Origin: Motilimonas eburnea
GTDB lineage: Bacteria > Pseudomonadota > Gammaproteobacteria > Enterobacterales > CBDFNC01
Assembly (NCBI RefSeq): GCF_021295345.1
Contig: NZ_JAIMJB010000006.1
Location: forward strand, 151,892-215,891
DNA length: 64,000 nt
Direction of reading: 5' to 3'
The notes below the pieces were generated by a model. It saw nothing but the letters and a program-made list of their open reading frames with translations, ran no database searches and was not told where the DNA came from. A program made the position numbers and the translations under genes. Positions 51,042 to 62,040 of the stretch are shown piece by piece (the stretch's first letter is position 1; the number at the start of each line of letters is the position of its first letter).

Positions 51042-53789
51042 ATGACCAAGTACGGCCTTCGCGCTCGGGTTATCGCCTTAACAATTATTCCGACCATTGT
51101 CATCGGCACTTTGCTTGCGGGCTATTTCACTTTTAATCGCTATCAGCAATTAGAGGACTTGGTCATCGAACAAGCGCGTAATATTGCCGATCCCTTGGCC
51201 ATTGCCGCTGAAATAGGCATGCGCCAACAAGATCCCAAGTTTTTAAAAGACTTAATTGGCATCACTCATCGTCGCCACAGCCCAGCCATTATTACCATAG
51301 GTATCTACAAACCAGACAATACCCTGTATGTGAACAGTAACTATCACCGCAACATAGGTCGATTAAAACTCGATAAAGACAAGCCTATTCCTGAATCGAC
51401 CGAAGTGGAAGTGTTTGAAGACTATATAATTTTACGTACCCCCATCATAGATGAAAACAACCTCACTAATTACCCCTTGCCACTGCCGTTAGATGAAGAG
51501 TCCAATAAATTGGGTTACATCGCCATGTTAGTGAGCACTGACAAAGCGTTACTATTGCAGTTTAGAGATACCACCTCGGCTTTTTTCATTGTATTGCTGG
51601 GTATCGTCATCAGTATCATTTTCTCATTTCGCCAGGTAAAACAAGTGACCGAGCCGATTTCGCGTATGGTAAAGGCGGTTGATAAAATACGCGAAGGCCG
51701 ACTTGATACCCGCGTGATGGGCAATTTCACGGGTGAATTAGGCATGCTTAAAAATGGCATTAACTCGATGGCTAAATCCATGAGTGAATACCATGACGAG
51801 ATGCAACAAAGCATTGACCAAGCAACTTCAGATTTACGTGAAACCTTAGAGCAAATCGAAATCCAGAACGTTGAATTGGACATGGCGAAAAAACGCGCTC
51901 AAGAAGCGGCTCGCGTTAAGTCAGAATTCTTAGCCAATATGTCGCACGAATTACGACCCCCCCTGAATGGCGTAATTGGATTTGCACGCCAATTATTGAA
52001 AACGTCTCTCAGCCCAAGCCAAACCGACTACTTACAAACCATTGAAAAGTCAGCTCACAACCTGCTCAATATCATTAATGACATTCTCGACTTCTCTAAA
52101 CTTGAAGCCGGTAAGCTGGTATTAGAAAGTATCCCCTTTGCGCTGCGAGATACCGTTGATGAAGTGGTCACCCTATTGGCTCCGAGCGCACATGACAAGG
52201 GATTAGAGATATCCTTAATGGTCGATCACGACGTGCCATCGGGTGCAGTCGGCGACCCACTGCGCTTCCAACAAGTGCTCACCAACCTCGTGGGCAATGC
52301 CATTAAGTTTACCGAAATGGGTAACGTTGAAATTCAAATCAGCATGATGGGTGAACAAGATGGCAAGTTGATCCTCAAAACCATGGTATCTGATACCGGC
52401 ATAGGTATTTCAGAAAAACAACAGGCCCAACTCTTTGAAGCCTTTGGTCAAGCCGATACCAGCATCACACGCCGCTATGGTGGTACAGGCCTAGGACTGG
52501 TTATCACACAAAAATTGGTGCAACAAATGGGCGGCGAAATCGAACTGGTCTCCTCATTAAATCACGGCTCCACCTTTTGGTTTACCATCGCCCTTGACGC
52601 TTCCCCCATGTCAATGTCGGAGCCCTTGCCTGTTGCAGGGTTAAAATCACAACCCGTGCTGGTATTTGAAGCCGATGAGTTTTCTGCTCGCTCATTCTCA
52701 CAACAATTACAGCTATGGCGTATGCAGGTGTTTCTTGCCCAAACCAATGAGCGTTGGCACGAGCTGTTATCTGATAAATACCAAAGCATCGTGATTGGCC
52801 ACAGTGATAATTTACACATAGGTCCTTTACTTAAGCGGGTCAGTGAAGCAAAAGATTTCTGTGATAACGTGGTGGTTTACATTAATACCGCCAGCCCTGA
52901 AATTAAAGAAGAGATCTTGGCCCATGGCGCCAGCCATGTGTTAACCAAACCTGTTAATCACCGTAAATTTGCCGCTGCCCTCACGGATATTCAGGTTGAA
53001 TTTGACGCAGCGCCAGTGATTAAACTCAAACCTAATCGCAGTCAAACCGCATTAAAGGTGATGGCGGTGGATGACAACCCAGCCAACTTAAAACTGATCT
53101 CGGCGATGCTTGATGATCTCGTTGGTGAAGTCGTCACTGCAACGAATGGTAAAGAGGCTGTGAAGCGATCGGAGCAAGCCAGCTACGACCTCATATTTAT
53201 GGATATTCAGATGCCAATCTTAGATGGTATCAGCGCTTGTCAACAAATTCGCCAAGGCACAACCAATAATGAAACCCCTATCATAGCGGTGACCGCTCAT
53301 GCTATTGCTGGCGAACGTGAGAACCTAATTGAACAAGGCATGGATGATTATTTATCCAAACCAATCGATGAGAACATGCTGGTGCAAATAATCGATAAGT
53401 GGGCGGTAGAGCGCCACCAGCACCCCGTCAACCCAACTCACCTTGATTGGGATTTGGCCTTGCGCCAAAGTGCCGGTAAACCTGATCTCGCCAAAGAAAT
53501 GCTCACCATGTTAGTGGAAAGTTTTGCCGAGGTGGAAGCCAATATCAACCAGGCCATGACACAAGAACTCAATGAGCAGGAATTGGATGCGGTGATCCAC
53601 AAATTCCATGGCGGTTGTAGCTACAGCGGTGTTCCTACTTTACAAAAACTTGCAGCATTAATCGAAACGGAGCTAAAAGGTGGCCAAGCAATACAGGAGC
53701 TCGAGCCCGAATTGTTTGAGCTGATGGATGAGATGAAAAAAGTAGAAGCCGCAGCCAAAGCTTACCTAACTGACCCAGCCGTTAGCTAA
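51042..53789 (+). CDS. barA: Hybrid sensor histidine kinase BarA
   Basis: A 915-aa tripartite kinase from the ATG at 51042 (MTKYGLRARV). TM1 is at about 9-28, a periplasmic region follows, and TM2 is at about 180-200. HAMP is at about 200-253. HisKA carries His302 in MSHELRPPLNGVIGF, and the HATPase has NAIKFTE, DTGIGIS and GGTGLGL. A degenerate receiver is followed by a true receiver with MDIQMPILDG, then an HPt with IHKFHGGCSYSG. The residue four after the active His is Pro, where Thr is usual. BarA acts with UvrY upstream of CsrA. An ACATGT-GGAA-ACATGT repeat lies at 51005-51020, just before the start. Confidence 0.94.
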   Translation: MTKYGLRARVIALTIIPTIVIGTLLAGYFTFNRYQQLEDLVIEQARNIADPLAIAAEIGMRQQDPKFLKDLIGITHRRHSPAIITIGIYKPDNTLYVNSNYHRNIGRLKLDKDKPIPESTEVEVFEDYIILRTPIIDENNLTNYPLPLPLDEESNKLGYIAMLVSTDKALLLQFRDTTSAFFIVLLGIVISIIFSFRQVKQVTEPISRMVKAVDKIREGRLDTRVMGNFTGELGMLKNGINSMAKSMSEYHDEMQQSIDQATSDLRETLEQIEIQNVELDMAKKRAQEAARVKSEFLANMSHELRPPLNGVIGFARQLLKTSLSPSQTDYLQTIEKSAHNLLNIINDILDFSKLEAGKLVLESIPFALRDTVDEVVTLLAPSAHDKGLEISLMVDHDVPSGAVGDPLRFQQVLTNLVGNAIKFTEMGNVEIQISMMGEQDGKLILKTMVSDTGIGISEKQQAQLFEAFGQADTSITRRYGGTGLGLVITQKLVQQMGGEIELVSSLNHGSTFWFTIALDASPMSMSEPLPVAGLKSQPVLVFEADEFSARSFSQQLQLWRMQVFLAQTNERWHELLSDKYQSIVIGHSDNLHIGPLLKRVSEAKDFCDNVVVYINTASPEIKEEILAHGASHVLTKPVNHRKFAAALTDIQVEFDAAPVIKLKPNRSQTALKVMAVDDNPANLKLISAMLDDLVGEVVTATNGKEAVKRSEQASYDLIFMDIQMPILDGISACQQIRQGTTNNETPIIAVTAHAIAGERENLIEQGMDDYLSKPIDENMLVQIIDKWAVERHQHPVNPTHLDWDLALRQSAGKPDLAKEMLTMLVESFAEVEANINQAMTQELNEQELDAVIHKFHGGCSYSGVPTLQKLAALIETELKGGQAIQELEPELFELMDEMKKVEAAAKAYLTDPAVS

Positions 53790-53802
53790 GCCAAAGCGCT
53801 GA

Positions 53803-54183
53803 TTAAGATTCAAAAATCACGGTCACCACTGCGTAATGTTTTTCATCAGAAATACTAATGTGGTGATGCCTGATGGTTTGCGCTAAGGCCAACTCGGCGG
53901 CCTTACCTTGAAGTGATAACTCAGGCTTGCCCGCGCTGTTATTGGTCACAACAAAATCGGTAAACGTCACCCCCGCGGCAATGCCCGTTCCCAACGCCTT
54001 AGCCGCGGCCTCTTTCGCGGCAAAACGTTTAGCCAAAAATCGCGCAGGTTGTTTGTGAGCTAAAAACTGCTGCCATTCGCTCTGCGCCAATAATCGTTTG
54101 GCAAAATGATCACCTGTTCTCGTTAATGCCTGTTCAATGCGACGAATATCCACGATGTCCGTGCCCATACCAATAATTGCCAT
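53803..54183 (-). CDS. acpS: Holo-[acyl-carrier-protein] synthase
   Basis: A 126-aa phosphopantetheinyl transferase that activates acyl carrier protein. The Mg-binding [15 protein letters not shown] (about 3-17) and [15 protein letters not shown] (about 53-67) are diagnostic. It starts 7 nt after the recO stop; in E. coli and most relatives pdxJ lies between these two genes. Its stop is 13 nt from the convergent barA stop. Confidence 0.95.
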   Translation of the reverse strand: MAIIGMGTDIVDIRRIEQALTRTGDHFAKRLLAQSEWQQFLAHKQPARFLAKRFAAKEAAAKALGTGIAAGVTFTDFVVTNNSAGKPELSLQGKAAELALAQTIRHHHISISDEKHYAVVTVIFES

Positions 54184-54190
54184 TGAACTC

Positions 54191-54886
54191 TTATCCCTTG
54201 TTACGTTGTTGTATGAACAGCTGTCGACTGATTAAAGGTTGATTACCCAAATTATGTTGGATCAACATACGGCAAAAACGCTTAGCGGCTTGAGCCTGCC
54301 CGGGGGTCGTAAAATCTCGTGCTGCCAACGCCCTAATATGCCCGCCCCAAAACGCCTCTTTGTCACCTTGCTCTGCGCGAATAAAGCCTTGTTCCATATC
54401 CAGGCGATAATAGGTCTCTGCGACGATGGGCTCGTAGGTATCCGCCGCCAAATCAAAATCAATGGCATAACCTAGGGCGGTCAACAAATCCAATTCAAAA
54501 CAGCGTAGAATAGGCTCGTAATGTTGGCTTTTCGCTAAGGCGAGTAAGGTTTGCTGGTAGTGTTCAAATAAGTGAGTATAAGGCGTGAGATGCTCAAGGA
54601 GGCGATACAAGAGTTCATTTAAATATAACCCCAAGTAAAGCTTATCACCGGGTAAAGGCAATGCATGGGTTTGTGGTTCAACACTGCGAATATATTTAAG
54701 TTGGCCTTTGCCGCCCCACGCTAAGCTCAATAATGTAAAAGGTTGCAGCAGCCCTTTGAGGTTGGAGCGCTTACTGCGGCTGCCTTTCACCAGTAAAGAA
54801 ATCCGACCATCTTGTCGAGTAAAGACTTCTAATAGTTGGCTGGATTCGCGATAAGGGCGAATGTGCAAAACAAACGCATCTTGCAT
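54191..54886 (-). CDS. recO: DNA repair protein RecO
   Basis: A 231-aa RecF-pathway mediator that anneals strands and loads RecA on SSB-coated DNA. The N-terminal OB fold begins [31 protein letters not shown] and the helical C-terminal domain follow. No zinc-finger cysteines are obvious. It follows era by about 23 nt. Confidence 0.94.
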   Translation of the reverse strand: MQDAFVLHIRPYRESSQLLEVFTRQDGRISLLVKGSRSKRSNLKGLLQPFTLLSLAWGGKGQLKYIRSVEPQTHALPLPGDKLYLGLYLNELLYRLLEHLTPYTHLFEHYQQTLLALAKSQHYEPILRCFELDLLTALGYAIDFDLAADTYEPIVAETYYRLDMEQGFIRAEQGDKEAFWGGHIRALAARDFTTPGQAQAAKRFCRMLIQHNLGNQPLISRQLFIQQRNKG

Positions 54887-54909
54887 CCTAATCCACCCTT
54901 AATTCGCGC

Positions 54910-55821
54910 TTAATCTTCGGAATAACCTAAGCTGCGTAAGGCGCGTTCATCATCGGCCCAGCCCGACTTAACCTTCACCCACAGCTCAAGAAACACCTTA
55001 CTGTCAAACAGCTCTTCCATGTCGATACGCGCCTCACGACCGATGACTTTTAGCTTTTCGCCTTTTTTGCCTATTACCATCCGCTTTTGGGTATTTCGTT
55101 CGACTAATATCAGGGCGTTGATTTGTAACGTGCCGTTTTCCTGTTGCTTAAATTGCTCGATTTCCACCGTGGTCGAATAAGGCAACTCATCCCCGGTAAA
55201 GCGCATCAGCTTTTCGCGCACAATTTCTGATGCCATAAACCGACTAGAGCGATCGGTAATGTAATCATCTGGGAAAAAGTGAACGTTTTCAGGCAGCGAC
55301 TCGCGTGCAAACTCAGCAATCTGCTCGACATTTTTGTTGAGCTTAGCCGACATAGGCAAAATCGCTTTAAAGTCACGCAAGGTGGACAAGTGCTGTAAAT
55401 GCGCCATTAGGGCTTCTTTATCTTTAACGTTATCGACTTTGTTCACCGCCAAAACCACAGGCGCCTTTGTCCCTTCAAGCTTAGTGAGTACCATTTCGTC
55501 ATCGGCGGTCCAGTGGGTACCTTCAACAACAAAGATCACCAACTCCACGTCAGCGAGGGTGCTCGAAGCAGCCTTATTCATTAGACGGTTAATCGCCCGT
55601 TTTTCCTCGATGTGAAGACCGGGTGTATCCACATAAACGGTTTGATAAATACCGTGCGTGTCGATGCCGAGAATACGATGGCGCGTGGTTTGCGGCTTAC
55701 GCGACGTAATACTGACTTTTTGCCCCAGTAGGCTATTTAATATGGTTGATTTACCGACATTAGGTCGACCAACAATAGCGACCAAACCACAACGGGTATC
55801 TATTTTTGGCTCATCTATCAT
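54910..55821 (-). CDS. era: GTPase Era
   Basis: A 303-aa essential GTPase for 30S assembly. G1 GRPNVGKST (about 19-27), G3 DTPGL and G4 NKVD are visible. The C-terminal KH domain contains [18 protein letters not shown]. The start overlaps the rnc stop by ATGA, a conserved coupling. Confidence 0.97.
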   Translation of the reverse strand: MIDEPKIDTRCGLVAIVGRPNVGKSTILNSLLGQKVSITSRKPQTTRHRILGIDTHGIYQTVYVDTPGLHIEEKRAINRLMNKAASSTLADVELVIFVVEGTHWTADDEMVLTKLEGTKAPVVLAVNKVDNVKDKEALMAHLQHLSTLRDFKAILPMSAKLNKNVEQIAEFARESLPENVHFFPDDYITDRSSRFMASEIVREKLMRFTGDELPYSTTVEIEQFKQQENGTLQINALILVERNTQKRMVIGKKGEKLKVIGREARIDMEELFDSKVFLELWVKVKSGWADDERALRSLGYSED

Positions 55822-56489
55822 GCCAGTAACTCCAATGCTTTTTTCGCCGCCGCTTGCTCTGCTTTACGGCGACTGGTGCCCTTTCCTAGTGCCGGTTCAG
55901 GCAATCCAAGAACCACACACTCAACCGTAAACTCTTGATTATGTGCTTCCCCTTTAATATCAATTACCTTGTATTCAGGCAAGTCGCGTTTGTGGGCTTG
56001 CAAAAATTCCTGCAAATTGGTTTTTGCATCTTTTTGTCCCGCGCCGGGTTTAATGATATCCAAGCGAGATTTATACCAAGACAAGACCAATCGATTCACG
56101 GTTTCAATATCTGAATCCAAATAGATGGCACCAATCAGTGCCTCAATGGTATCAGCTAAAATCGAATCACGACGAAAACCACCACTTTTCAACTCGCCAG
56201 GACCTAAAATCAAACAATCCTTGAGTTCAAATTCACGACCAAACTCCGCCAAGGTGTTGCCCTTAACCAGGGTCGCTCGCATTCGGCTCATATCGCCTTC
56301 ATTGATGTTAGGAAAACGTTTATATAAATCCGTCGATATCACAAAACTCAGCACTGAGTCGCCTAGGAACTCGAGACGTTCGTTATGCTTACCATTTGCA
56401 CTGCGATGAGTCAGCGCCTGCAGAAACAGCTTAGTGTCTTTAAATTCATAACCAAGGCGTCTGGCCAAGCGTTGCCTATCTAAATTCAT
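55818..56489 (-). CDS. rnc: Ribonuclease III
   Basis: A 223-aa double-strand-specific endonuclease for rRNA processing. The catalytic signature is [14 protein letters not shown] (about 36-49), with [13 protein letters not shown] after it. A C-terminal dsRBD has [17 protein letters not shown] and [15 protein letters not shown]. It overlaps lepB and era by 4 nt each. Confidence 0.97.
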   Translation of the reverse strand: MNLDRQRLARRLGYEFKDTKLFLQALTHRSANGKHNERLEFLGDSVLSFVISTDLYKRFPNINEGDMSRMRATLVKGNTLAEFGREFELKDCLILGPGELKSGGFRRDSILADTIEALIGAIYLDSDIETVNRLVLSWYKSRLDIIKPGAGQKDAKTNLQEFLQAHKRDLPEYKVIDIKGEAHNQEFTVECVVLGLPEPALGKGTSRRKAEQAAAKKALELLA

Positions 56490-57400
56490 TCGATACCACC
56501 TATTCGGCTAAATCTGACATCGGTTGGGACCCACTTAGGTAATGCGCTACTGTCATCACGGCCAAACTCAAAACTGATCCAAATGGCCGCCGCTTTACCC
56601 ACTAAGTTAGCTTCGGGCACAAAGCCCCAAAAACGGCTGTCTAAGCTGTCATCGCGGTTATCGCCCATCGCAAAGTAGTGGCCTTGTGGCACTATCCACT
56701 CATCAGGCCTTACGGTTTCCGGCTGATTAAAGTAATTGCCAATGCGCTCAGAGCGACGATTGTTATTTAACACATGATGGGAAAGCGTTGCGGTTAATTG
56801 CTCACTTAACTCATCCACTTGAACGTGGCCATCCATAAACGGCCCCACAGGCTTCATCTCAACCTTAGTCAAAGGCCCACAAGGCGCTTCATCACAGGCT
56901 TTTTGGATGTATAACTGCTTACCTTGATAGACAATACGATCACCGGGTAAACCAATAATTCGCTTAATATAGTCAATCTGTGGGTTCACTGGGTATTTAA
57001 ACACCGCCACATCGCCTCGCTCAGGTTTACCAGTGGCAATCAACTCAGTACGAAACACCGGATCTTTAATGCCATAAGCAAACTTTTCCACCAGAATAAA
57101 GTCACCCACCAATAAGGTTGGCTTCATCGAGCCCGATGGGATCTGAAACGGTTCATAAATAAATGAACGCAGCACAGTGACAAAGGCGATAACCGGAAAC
57201 ACGGAGACAACTTGCTCAACCCAAACCGGCTGAGGTGCGATACTGGCTAGCACTTCATCATCAAGGGGCACATTCGATTTGGCTTTAACCGCTTCCACCT
57301 CTTGTGCTCGTCTAGGTGCCCAAAGAAACTTATCTAAACACCAGAAAATACCGGTCACGATAGTGGCGATAACCAGTATCAACGAGAACGTATTTGCCAT
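56486..57400 (-). CDS. lepB: Signal peptidase I
   Basis: A 304-aa inner-membrane serine protease. Two N-terminal TM segments (about 4-22 and 64-84) precede the catalytic Ser in [15 protein letters not shown]. The general-base Lys lies in [12 protein letters not shown], and [14 protein letters not shown] is also present. It overlaps lepA by one base and rnc by 4. Confidence 0.97.
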   Translation of the reverse strand: MANTFSLILVIATIVTGIFWCLDKFLWAPRRAQEVEAVKAKSNVPLDDEVLASIAPQPVWVEQVVSVFPVIAFVTVLRSFIYEPFQIPSGSMKPTLLVGDFILVEKFAYGIKDPVFRTELIATGKPERGDVAVFKYPVNPQIDYIKRIIGLPGDRIVYQGKQLYIQKACDEAPCGPLTKVEMKPVGPFMDGHVQVDELSEQLTATLSHHVLNNNRRSERIGNYFNQPETVRPDEWIVPQGHYFAMGDNRDDSLDSRFWGFVPEANLVGKAAAIWISFEFGRDDSSALPKWVPTDVRFSRIGGIE

Positions 57401-59196
57401 TACTTATCCTTACCTATGTGCAATACGGCAAGGAAGGCTTCTTGTGGTACCTCAACGTTACCGACCTGCTTCATCCGTTTCTTACCTTCTTTTTGTTTCT
57501 TCAACAGTTTCTTCTTACGACTGACGTCACCGCCGTAACATTTTGCGATAACGTTTTTACGCATTTGCTTCACGGTTGAACGAGCAATGATGTGCGAGCC
57601 AATGGCCGCTTGAATCGCAATGTTAAACATTTGCCTTGGGATCAGGTCTTTCATGGCTTCGACCAGTTGGCGACCTCGTGATTCAGAGTGATCCTTGTGG
57701 GTAATTAAGGCCAAGGCATCAACGCGATCACCATTAATAAGCACATCAACACGCACCATGTTAGAAGCTTCAAATCGCAGGAAGTTGTAATCTAAAGACG
57801 CATAACCACGGCTCGTGGATTTTAGCTTATCAAAAAAGTCCAACACCACTTCAGCCATAGGAATATCATAGACCACGGCCACTTGATTACCATGGTAAGT
57901 CATGTCCACTTGCGAGCCACGCTTTTCCACACATAAGGTAATCACATTACCTAAGTAATCCTGCGGCACTAAAATGTTACAGCGCGCGATAGGTTCGCGG
58001 ATTTCTTTAAGATCATTCACCGCTGGCAGCTTAGCAGGGCTATCAACGTAAATAATCTCATTGCTGCTCAGCACAACTTCATACACCACGGTAGGTGCGG
58101 TGGTGATAAGATCCAGGTCGTATTCGCGCTCAAGTCGCTCTTGGATGATTTCCATGTGCAGCATGCCCAAGAAACCACAGCGAAAGCCAAAGCCCAGTGC
58201 CGTCGAGTTTTCAGGCTCATAGAATAATGACGCATCATTCAGGCTTAGTTTTCCTAAGGCATCACGAAATGATTCATAATCGTCTGAGCTTACCGGGAAC
58301 AAGCCGGCGTAAACCTGTGGCTTAACCTTTTTAAATCCCGGTAAGGGTGTCTCAGCACCGTGTTTGGCTGTGGTCAAGGTATCCCCGACTGGCGCCCCTA
58401 AAATATCTTTAATACCACACACAACCCAGCCCACTTCGCCAGCACTTAAGCTTTGAGTGTCGACTTGTTTTGGCGTGAAAATACCCAAGCGGTCTACACC
58501 CCATTCTTGGCCCGTGCTCATGACCCTAATCTTGTCGTTTTTCTTAAGGACACCATTCTTGATCCGGACTAACGAAACCACCCCTAAGTAGTTATCAAAC
58601 CAAGAGTCGATAATTAAGGCTTGTAAAGGCGCCTCAGGATCTCCAACAGGCGCAGGAATGTTTTTGACTATGTCTTCGAGTACTAAATCTACGCCAACCC
58701 CTGTTTTGGCTGAGCATCGTGTCGCCTCAGTTGCATCTATGCCCACGATATCTTCGATTTCTTCCGCGACACGTTCAGGATCTGCTGCGGGTAAATCAAT
58801 CTTATTTAAGACAGGGACCACTTCCAGATCCATTTCTATCGCGGTGTAACAGTTTGCAAGGGTTTGCGCTTCCACCCCTTGGCCAGCATCAACCACCAAT
58901 AGCGCCCCTTCACAGGCAGCCAACGAGCGGGATACTTCGTATGAAAAGTCTACGTGTCCCGGGGTATCGATGAAGTTAAGCTGATAGGTCTCTCCATCTT
59001 GTGCTTGATAATCCAAAGTCACACTTTGTGCTTTGATAGTAATACCGCGCTCTTTTTCTAGATCCATCGAGTCTAGAACTTGAGCCTGCATTTCGCGATC
59101 GGTCAAACCGCCACATACTTGGATCAAACGATCGGATAAAGTGGATTTACCATGGTCAATGTGGGCTATGATGGAAAAATTTCGAATGTGCTTCAT
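57400..59196 (-). CDS. lepA: Elongation factor 4 (LepA)
   Basis: A 598-aa translational GTPase. The G1 motif is [33 protein letters not shown] covers G3, and NKIDLP is G4. The LepA-specific C-terminal domain carries [16 protein letters not shown] near the end. First of lepA-lepB-rnc-era-recO-acpS; about 148 nt separate it from rseC. Confidence 0.98.
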   Translation of the reverse strand: MKHIRNFSIIAHIDHGKSTLSDRLIQVCGGLTDREMQAQVLDSMDLEKERGITIKAQSVTLDYQAQDGETYQLNFIDTPGHVDFSYEVSRSLAACEGALLVVDAGQGVEAQTLANCYTAIEMDLEVVPVLNKIDLPAADPERVAEEIEDIVGIDATEATRCSAKTGVGVDLVLEDIVKNIPAPVGDPEAPLQALIIDSWFDNYLGVVSLVRIKNGVLKKNDKIRVMSTGQEWGVDRLGIFTPKQVDTQSLSAGEVGWVVCGIKDILGAPVGDTLTTAKHGAETPLPGFKKVKPQVYAGLFPVSSDDYESFRDALGKLSLNDASLFYEPENSTALGFGFRCGFLGMLHMEIIQERLEREYDLDLITTAPTVVYEVVLSSNEIIYVDSPAKLPAVNDLKEIREPIARCNILVPQDYLGNVITLCVEKRGSQVDMTYHGNQVAVVYDIPMAEVVLDFFDKLKSTSRGYASLDYNFLRFEASNMVRVDVLINGDRVDALALITHKDHSESRGRQLVEAMKDLIPRQMFNIAIQAAIGSHIIARSTVKQMRKNVIAKCYGGDVSRKKKLLKKQKEGKKRMKQVGNVEVPQEAFLAVLHIGKDK

Positions 59197-59344
59197 GAAT
59201 ACTCGGCGTTAATACTTAGGGACAAACAAATAAGGAGCGAATTCTAACCAATTTGTAACGTTCTCGCTATCTTTATGCATAAACTGACAGCAAACTATCG
59301 TGATCTTTTATGCCGAATAGAGGAAAAGACGAGGGCTTAGGGAG

Positions 59345-59800
59345 TTAGGGATTAGGATCGGAGTGAGACTCAGGTTTAATACTCACCTGATGATGAGACG
59401 AGGCCTGGCTAAAACAAGCATTTGCCAAAAATAGTCCAGTGGCTAACCCCACACCGCCACCAATAACCGAGCTGAGCTCAGCCCACTCAGGTGTCACCAA
59501 ATAAGGCAACACAGCAGCCCCTAGTATGAGCCCAAGTAGAGGGAGTAGATAAACTTTAATGGCCGCATTCACCAACACTTTATCCGTGACGGTCAGCTCC
59601 ACCGTTTGCCCAACCTGAAATCCATGCTGGCGCTCAACCTTCACCCCAAGGGACTGGGTGCGAATAGGAAAAGCTTTTGCCAGTACACTGGTGCCACAGC
59701 TCCCTTTTGCACTGCAACTTTGACATGCACTTTGAGTTTGGCACTTCACCCAAACGGTATCAGATTCAACGGCCACAATTTGCCCATGCTCGTTAGCCAT
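59345..59800 (-). CDS. rseC: Sigma-E regulatory protein RseC
   Basis: A 151-aa inner-membrane protein of the SoxR-reducing/RseC family. A Cys cluster near the N-terminus (CQTQSACQSCSAKGSCG, about 20-36) could bind metal or Fe-S. Two adjacent TM segments follow (about 80-97 and 106-125). It overlaps rseB by 8 nt. Last gene of rpoE-rseABC. Confidence 0.93.
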   Translation of the reverse strand: MANEHGQIVAVESDTVWVKCQTQSACQSCSAKGSCGTSVLAKAFPIRTQSLGVKVERQHGFQVGQTVELTVTDKVLVNAAIKVYLLPLLGLILGAAVLPYLVTPEWAELSSVIGGGVGLATGLFLANACFSQASSHHQVSIKPESHSDPNP

Positions 59801-60863
59801 GGTTGTTACCTTTTCCCTTGGCTTTGTTGTTCCCCGTCGCCATGACCGAACGCGCTATTTTCAAACCCGTCTCTGTTGGAATATCACCTACCACGGTAAT
59901 TTTATTGCCACGATGCTTAACAGTAATAAGATTAATGGCGCCTTTACGTGCAACGGGGGTTAATGAAGCCATAGGCTGCTCGTCTGGCTCGATGTAAACA
60001 GAGACCATGGCCACTCCATCGGATGCCATAAAGTAATCAACGGCATCCCCCGTAATTGGGATACTGTGGCTATCACTTGAAACGACTTGAAACCCTTTAG
60101 GTAACCATGATAGTTGCCAGGCAACAGAGTTAGCAGCTGATTTGTTGACCGTCACAACGGCGGGTAAATCAACACTCGATAATTCCGCAATCCATGGTGT
60201 CGCCTCGTTATAGAGGCGCAAAGAAATAGCCATCATTTGTTCTACAAGCTGACCTTGTAAATCAAGGGTGTCGATGCGTAACGGCAAGCTAGTGTGACGA
60301 TCTAGCCATATGAGATAACCGTAGCGGTCTCCGTCTTTAGGCGACATTCTGATCACTTGAGCGGGTCGCCCGGCGACTCGGCTTTTGCCCGCCTGAACAA
60401 AATCGTAGCTTAACTGCAGTTGGGCCAAGTCCTGCTTGGCTATTCGAAACAGGCTTCCCTGCTGTAACTCTGTTTCCAAGGTGTAGGGCTCGATATCTGG
60501 TTCAAAAAAGCTGACTTGCTTGCCGCGTTGAACATATTCCGTTGGCGGCCCATTCAGGTGACTCAAATAGGATATTTCTAACCCATCTAACACCCCATGA
60601 CTTAAACGCTTAGGTTCAATAACCCCTTCAAAAACTTGAATATAGGATAGATCGTAATTTAGCTCGGCAAATGAGTTAGCCATTTGCTGCAAAAAGAATT
60701 CGGTAGACTGATTTGCTGGCGGGTGGGGCTCGCTTGGGGCTGCCCAACTACGAATACAAAACAAGGCAAGTACACAAGCGAGCAGAATGGCTTGTGTACT
60801 TTGAGTAAACTTAGTTTTGTTGCAACATACGCTGCTGTAAGGTGTGATCCTGTAAAAGTGCAT
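59793..60863 (-). CDS. rseB: Sigma-E periplasmic regulator RseB
   Basis: A 356-aa periplasmic protein that shields RseA from DegS and senses LPS or misfolded porins. The signal peptide is long: a Lys-containing n-region to about 21, hydrophobic AILLACVLALFC, then cleavage near SWA-APS. The MucB/RseB N-domain has NYDLSYIQVFEG and the C-domain has GFQVVSSDS. The only ATG (60863) lies 53 nt inside rseA, an unusually deep overlap, so a shorter start with a rare codon is possible. Confidence 0.92.
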   Translation of the reverse strand: MHFYRITPYSSVCCNKTKFTQSTQAILLACVLALFCIRSWAAPSEPHPPANQSTEFFLQQMANSFAELNYDLSYIQVFEGVIEPKRLSHGVLDGLEISYLSHLNGPPTEYVQRGKQVSFFEPDIEPYTLETELQQGSLFRIAKQDLAQLQLSYDFVQAGKSRVAGRPAQVIRMSPKDGDRYGYLIWLDRHTSLPLRIDTLDLQGQLVEQMMAISLRLYNEATPWIAELSSVDLPAVVTVNKSAANSVAWQLSWLPKGFQVVSSDSHSIPITGDAVDYFMASDGVAMVSVYIEPDEQPMASLTPVARKGAINLITVKHRGNKITVVGDIPTETGLKIARSVMATGNNKAKGKGNNHG

Positions 60864-61359
60864 TTATTTTTCGACGCTGTTCCAGCTCTTGTTGTTCGGT
60901 TAACTTATCAACGTTAGCAGGCTGGGCTTGAAGACTGACCGGCTCAGCAATACCTACAAAAGGCACAGTATCTAATACTGGCGCTGGCGTCAAACTATCT
61001 TGTTGTGCGGTATTTAATTGCACCCCGATAACCACTGATGCAGCCACTGATGCCGCGATGGCATACTGCCCTACTTTCTTGAATAAAGGCACGACATTAC
61101 TAGGTAAAATCGAATCACCTCGCTCCGGTGTCGCTTTTTGAGGTGCCATTACAGTAGGTTCATCATCTAAAGCACTCATCACGGACGATGCGACATCAAG
61201 ATTGACATCATCGAGTGTATCGCCACGCATCACATCACCGATAAGTTGATAGCGTGAAAATTGATCGACCATCTGCTCATCTTTCAGTAAATCAGACAGA
61301 AAGCCTCTGTCGTTTAATTCACTGTCGACAAAAGCAGATAGTTTTTCATGATTAGACAT
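60811..61359 (-). CDS. rseA: Anti-sigma-E factor RseA
   Basis: A 182-aa single-span anti-sigma factor. The cytoplasmic domain binds RpoE (MSNHEKLSAFVDSELNDR, then FSRYQLIGDVMRGD). One TM segment is at about 91-107 (YAIAASVAASVVIGVQL). The periplasmic tail is rich in Gln and Leu (LQDHTLQQRMLQQN). It starts 12 nt after rpoE. Confidence 0.94.
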   Translation of the reverse strand: MSNHEKLSAFVDSELNDRGFLSDLLKDEQMVDQFSRYQLIGDVMRGDTLDDVNLDVASSVMSALDDEPTVMAPQKATPERGDSILPSNVVPLFKKVGQYAIAASVAASVVIGVQLNTAQQDSLTPAPVLDTVPFVGIAEPVSLQAQPANVDKLTEQQELEQRRKINALLQDHTLQQRMLQQN

Positions 61360-61371
61360 TCTGTTTCCCCA

Positions 61372-61950
61372 TTAACGCTGCAATAGCGGTTGGATCTTTT
61401 TATCGATAGCTTCTCGAGCACGGAAGATGCGTGACCTTACGGTCCCCACGGGACACCCCATGACATCAGATATTTCTTCGTAACTCATTCCTTCTAATTC
61501 ACGTAGCGTTATCGCTGTGCGCAAATCATCGGGCAAATTTTCTATCGTACTAAATACAACATGTTTAATTTCATTACTGAGTGTGACAGCTTCAGGCGAA
61601 GAAGATTCCTTTAACGCATCATGATCTTCAAAAACTTCGGCCTCGGTCACATCTAGGTCGGCAGACGGGGGTCTTCTCCCCTGCGCGACCAGATAATTCT
61701 TTGCTGTGTTTACCGCTATTCGGTACAGCCAAGTATAAAAAGCGCTTTCGCCTCTAAATGTGGCTAAGGCTTTATATGCTTTTATAAATGCATCTTGTGT
61801 TACATCCGGTACATCACCGGGGTGACTCACGTAACGTGATACTAAGCTTGCTACCTTGTTTTGGTATTTAATGACCAACAAGTTATAAGCATTTTTGTCA
61901 CCTTGCTGAACACGTTCAACAATTTGTTGATCAGTTTCTTGCGCGCCCAT
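61372..61950 (-). CDS. rpoE: RNA polymerase sigma-E factor RpoE
   Basis: A 192-aa ECF sigma factor for envelope stress. I start it at the ATG at 61950 (MGAQETDQQIVERVQQGD), matching the E. coli length; the frame runs 10 codons further upstream. Region 2 has DAFIKAYKALATFRGESAFYTW-type sequence, and region 4 has GMSYEEISDVMGCPVGTVRSR. It is autoregulated by the promoter at 62013-62040. First gene of rpoE-rseABC. Confidence 0.96.
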   Translation of the reverse strand: MGAQETDQQIVERVQQGDKNAYNLLVIKYQNKVASLVSRYVSHPGDVPDVTQDAFIKAYKALATFRGESAFYTWLYRIAVNTAKNYLVAQGRRPPSADLDVTEAEVFEDHDALKESSSPEAVTLSNEIKHVVFSTIENLPDDLRTAITLRELEGMSYEEISDVMGCPVGTVRSRIFRAREAIDKKIQPLLQR

Positions 61951-62012
61951 TCGAGACGTCGGCCTCCAAAATTCAAACAAAAATCGACTAGCTCGAATGT
62001 TATTGCATAATG

Positions 62013-62040
62013 ATAGACTGCTGAAATTAAGAAAAGTTCA
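62013..62040 (-). promoter_or_regulatory. Sigma-E promoter of rpoE
   Basis: On the minus strand TGAACTT (complement of 62034-62040), a 15-nt spacer and GTCTAT (complement of 62013-62018) match the sigma-E consensus GGAACTT-N15-GTCTAA at 11 of 13 fixed positions. The start would lie about 55 nt before the rpoE ATG. Confidence 0.8.
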
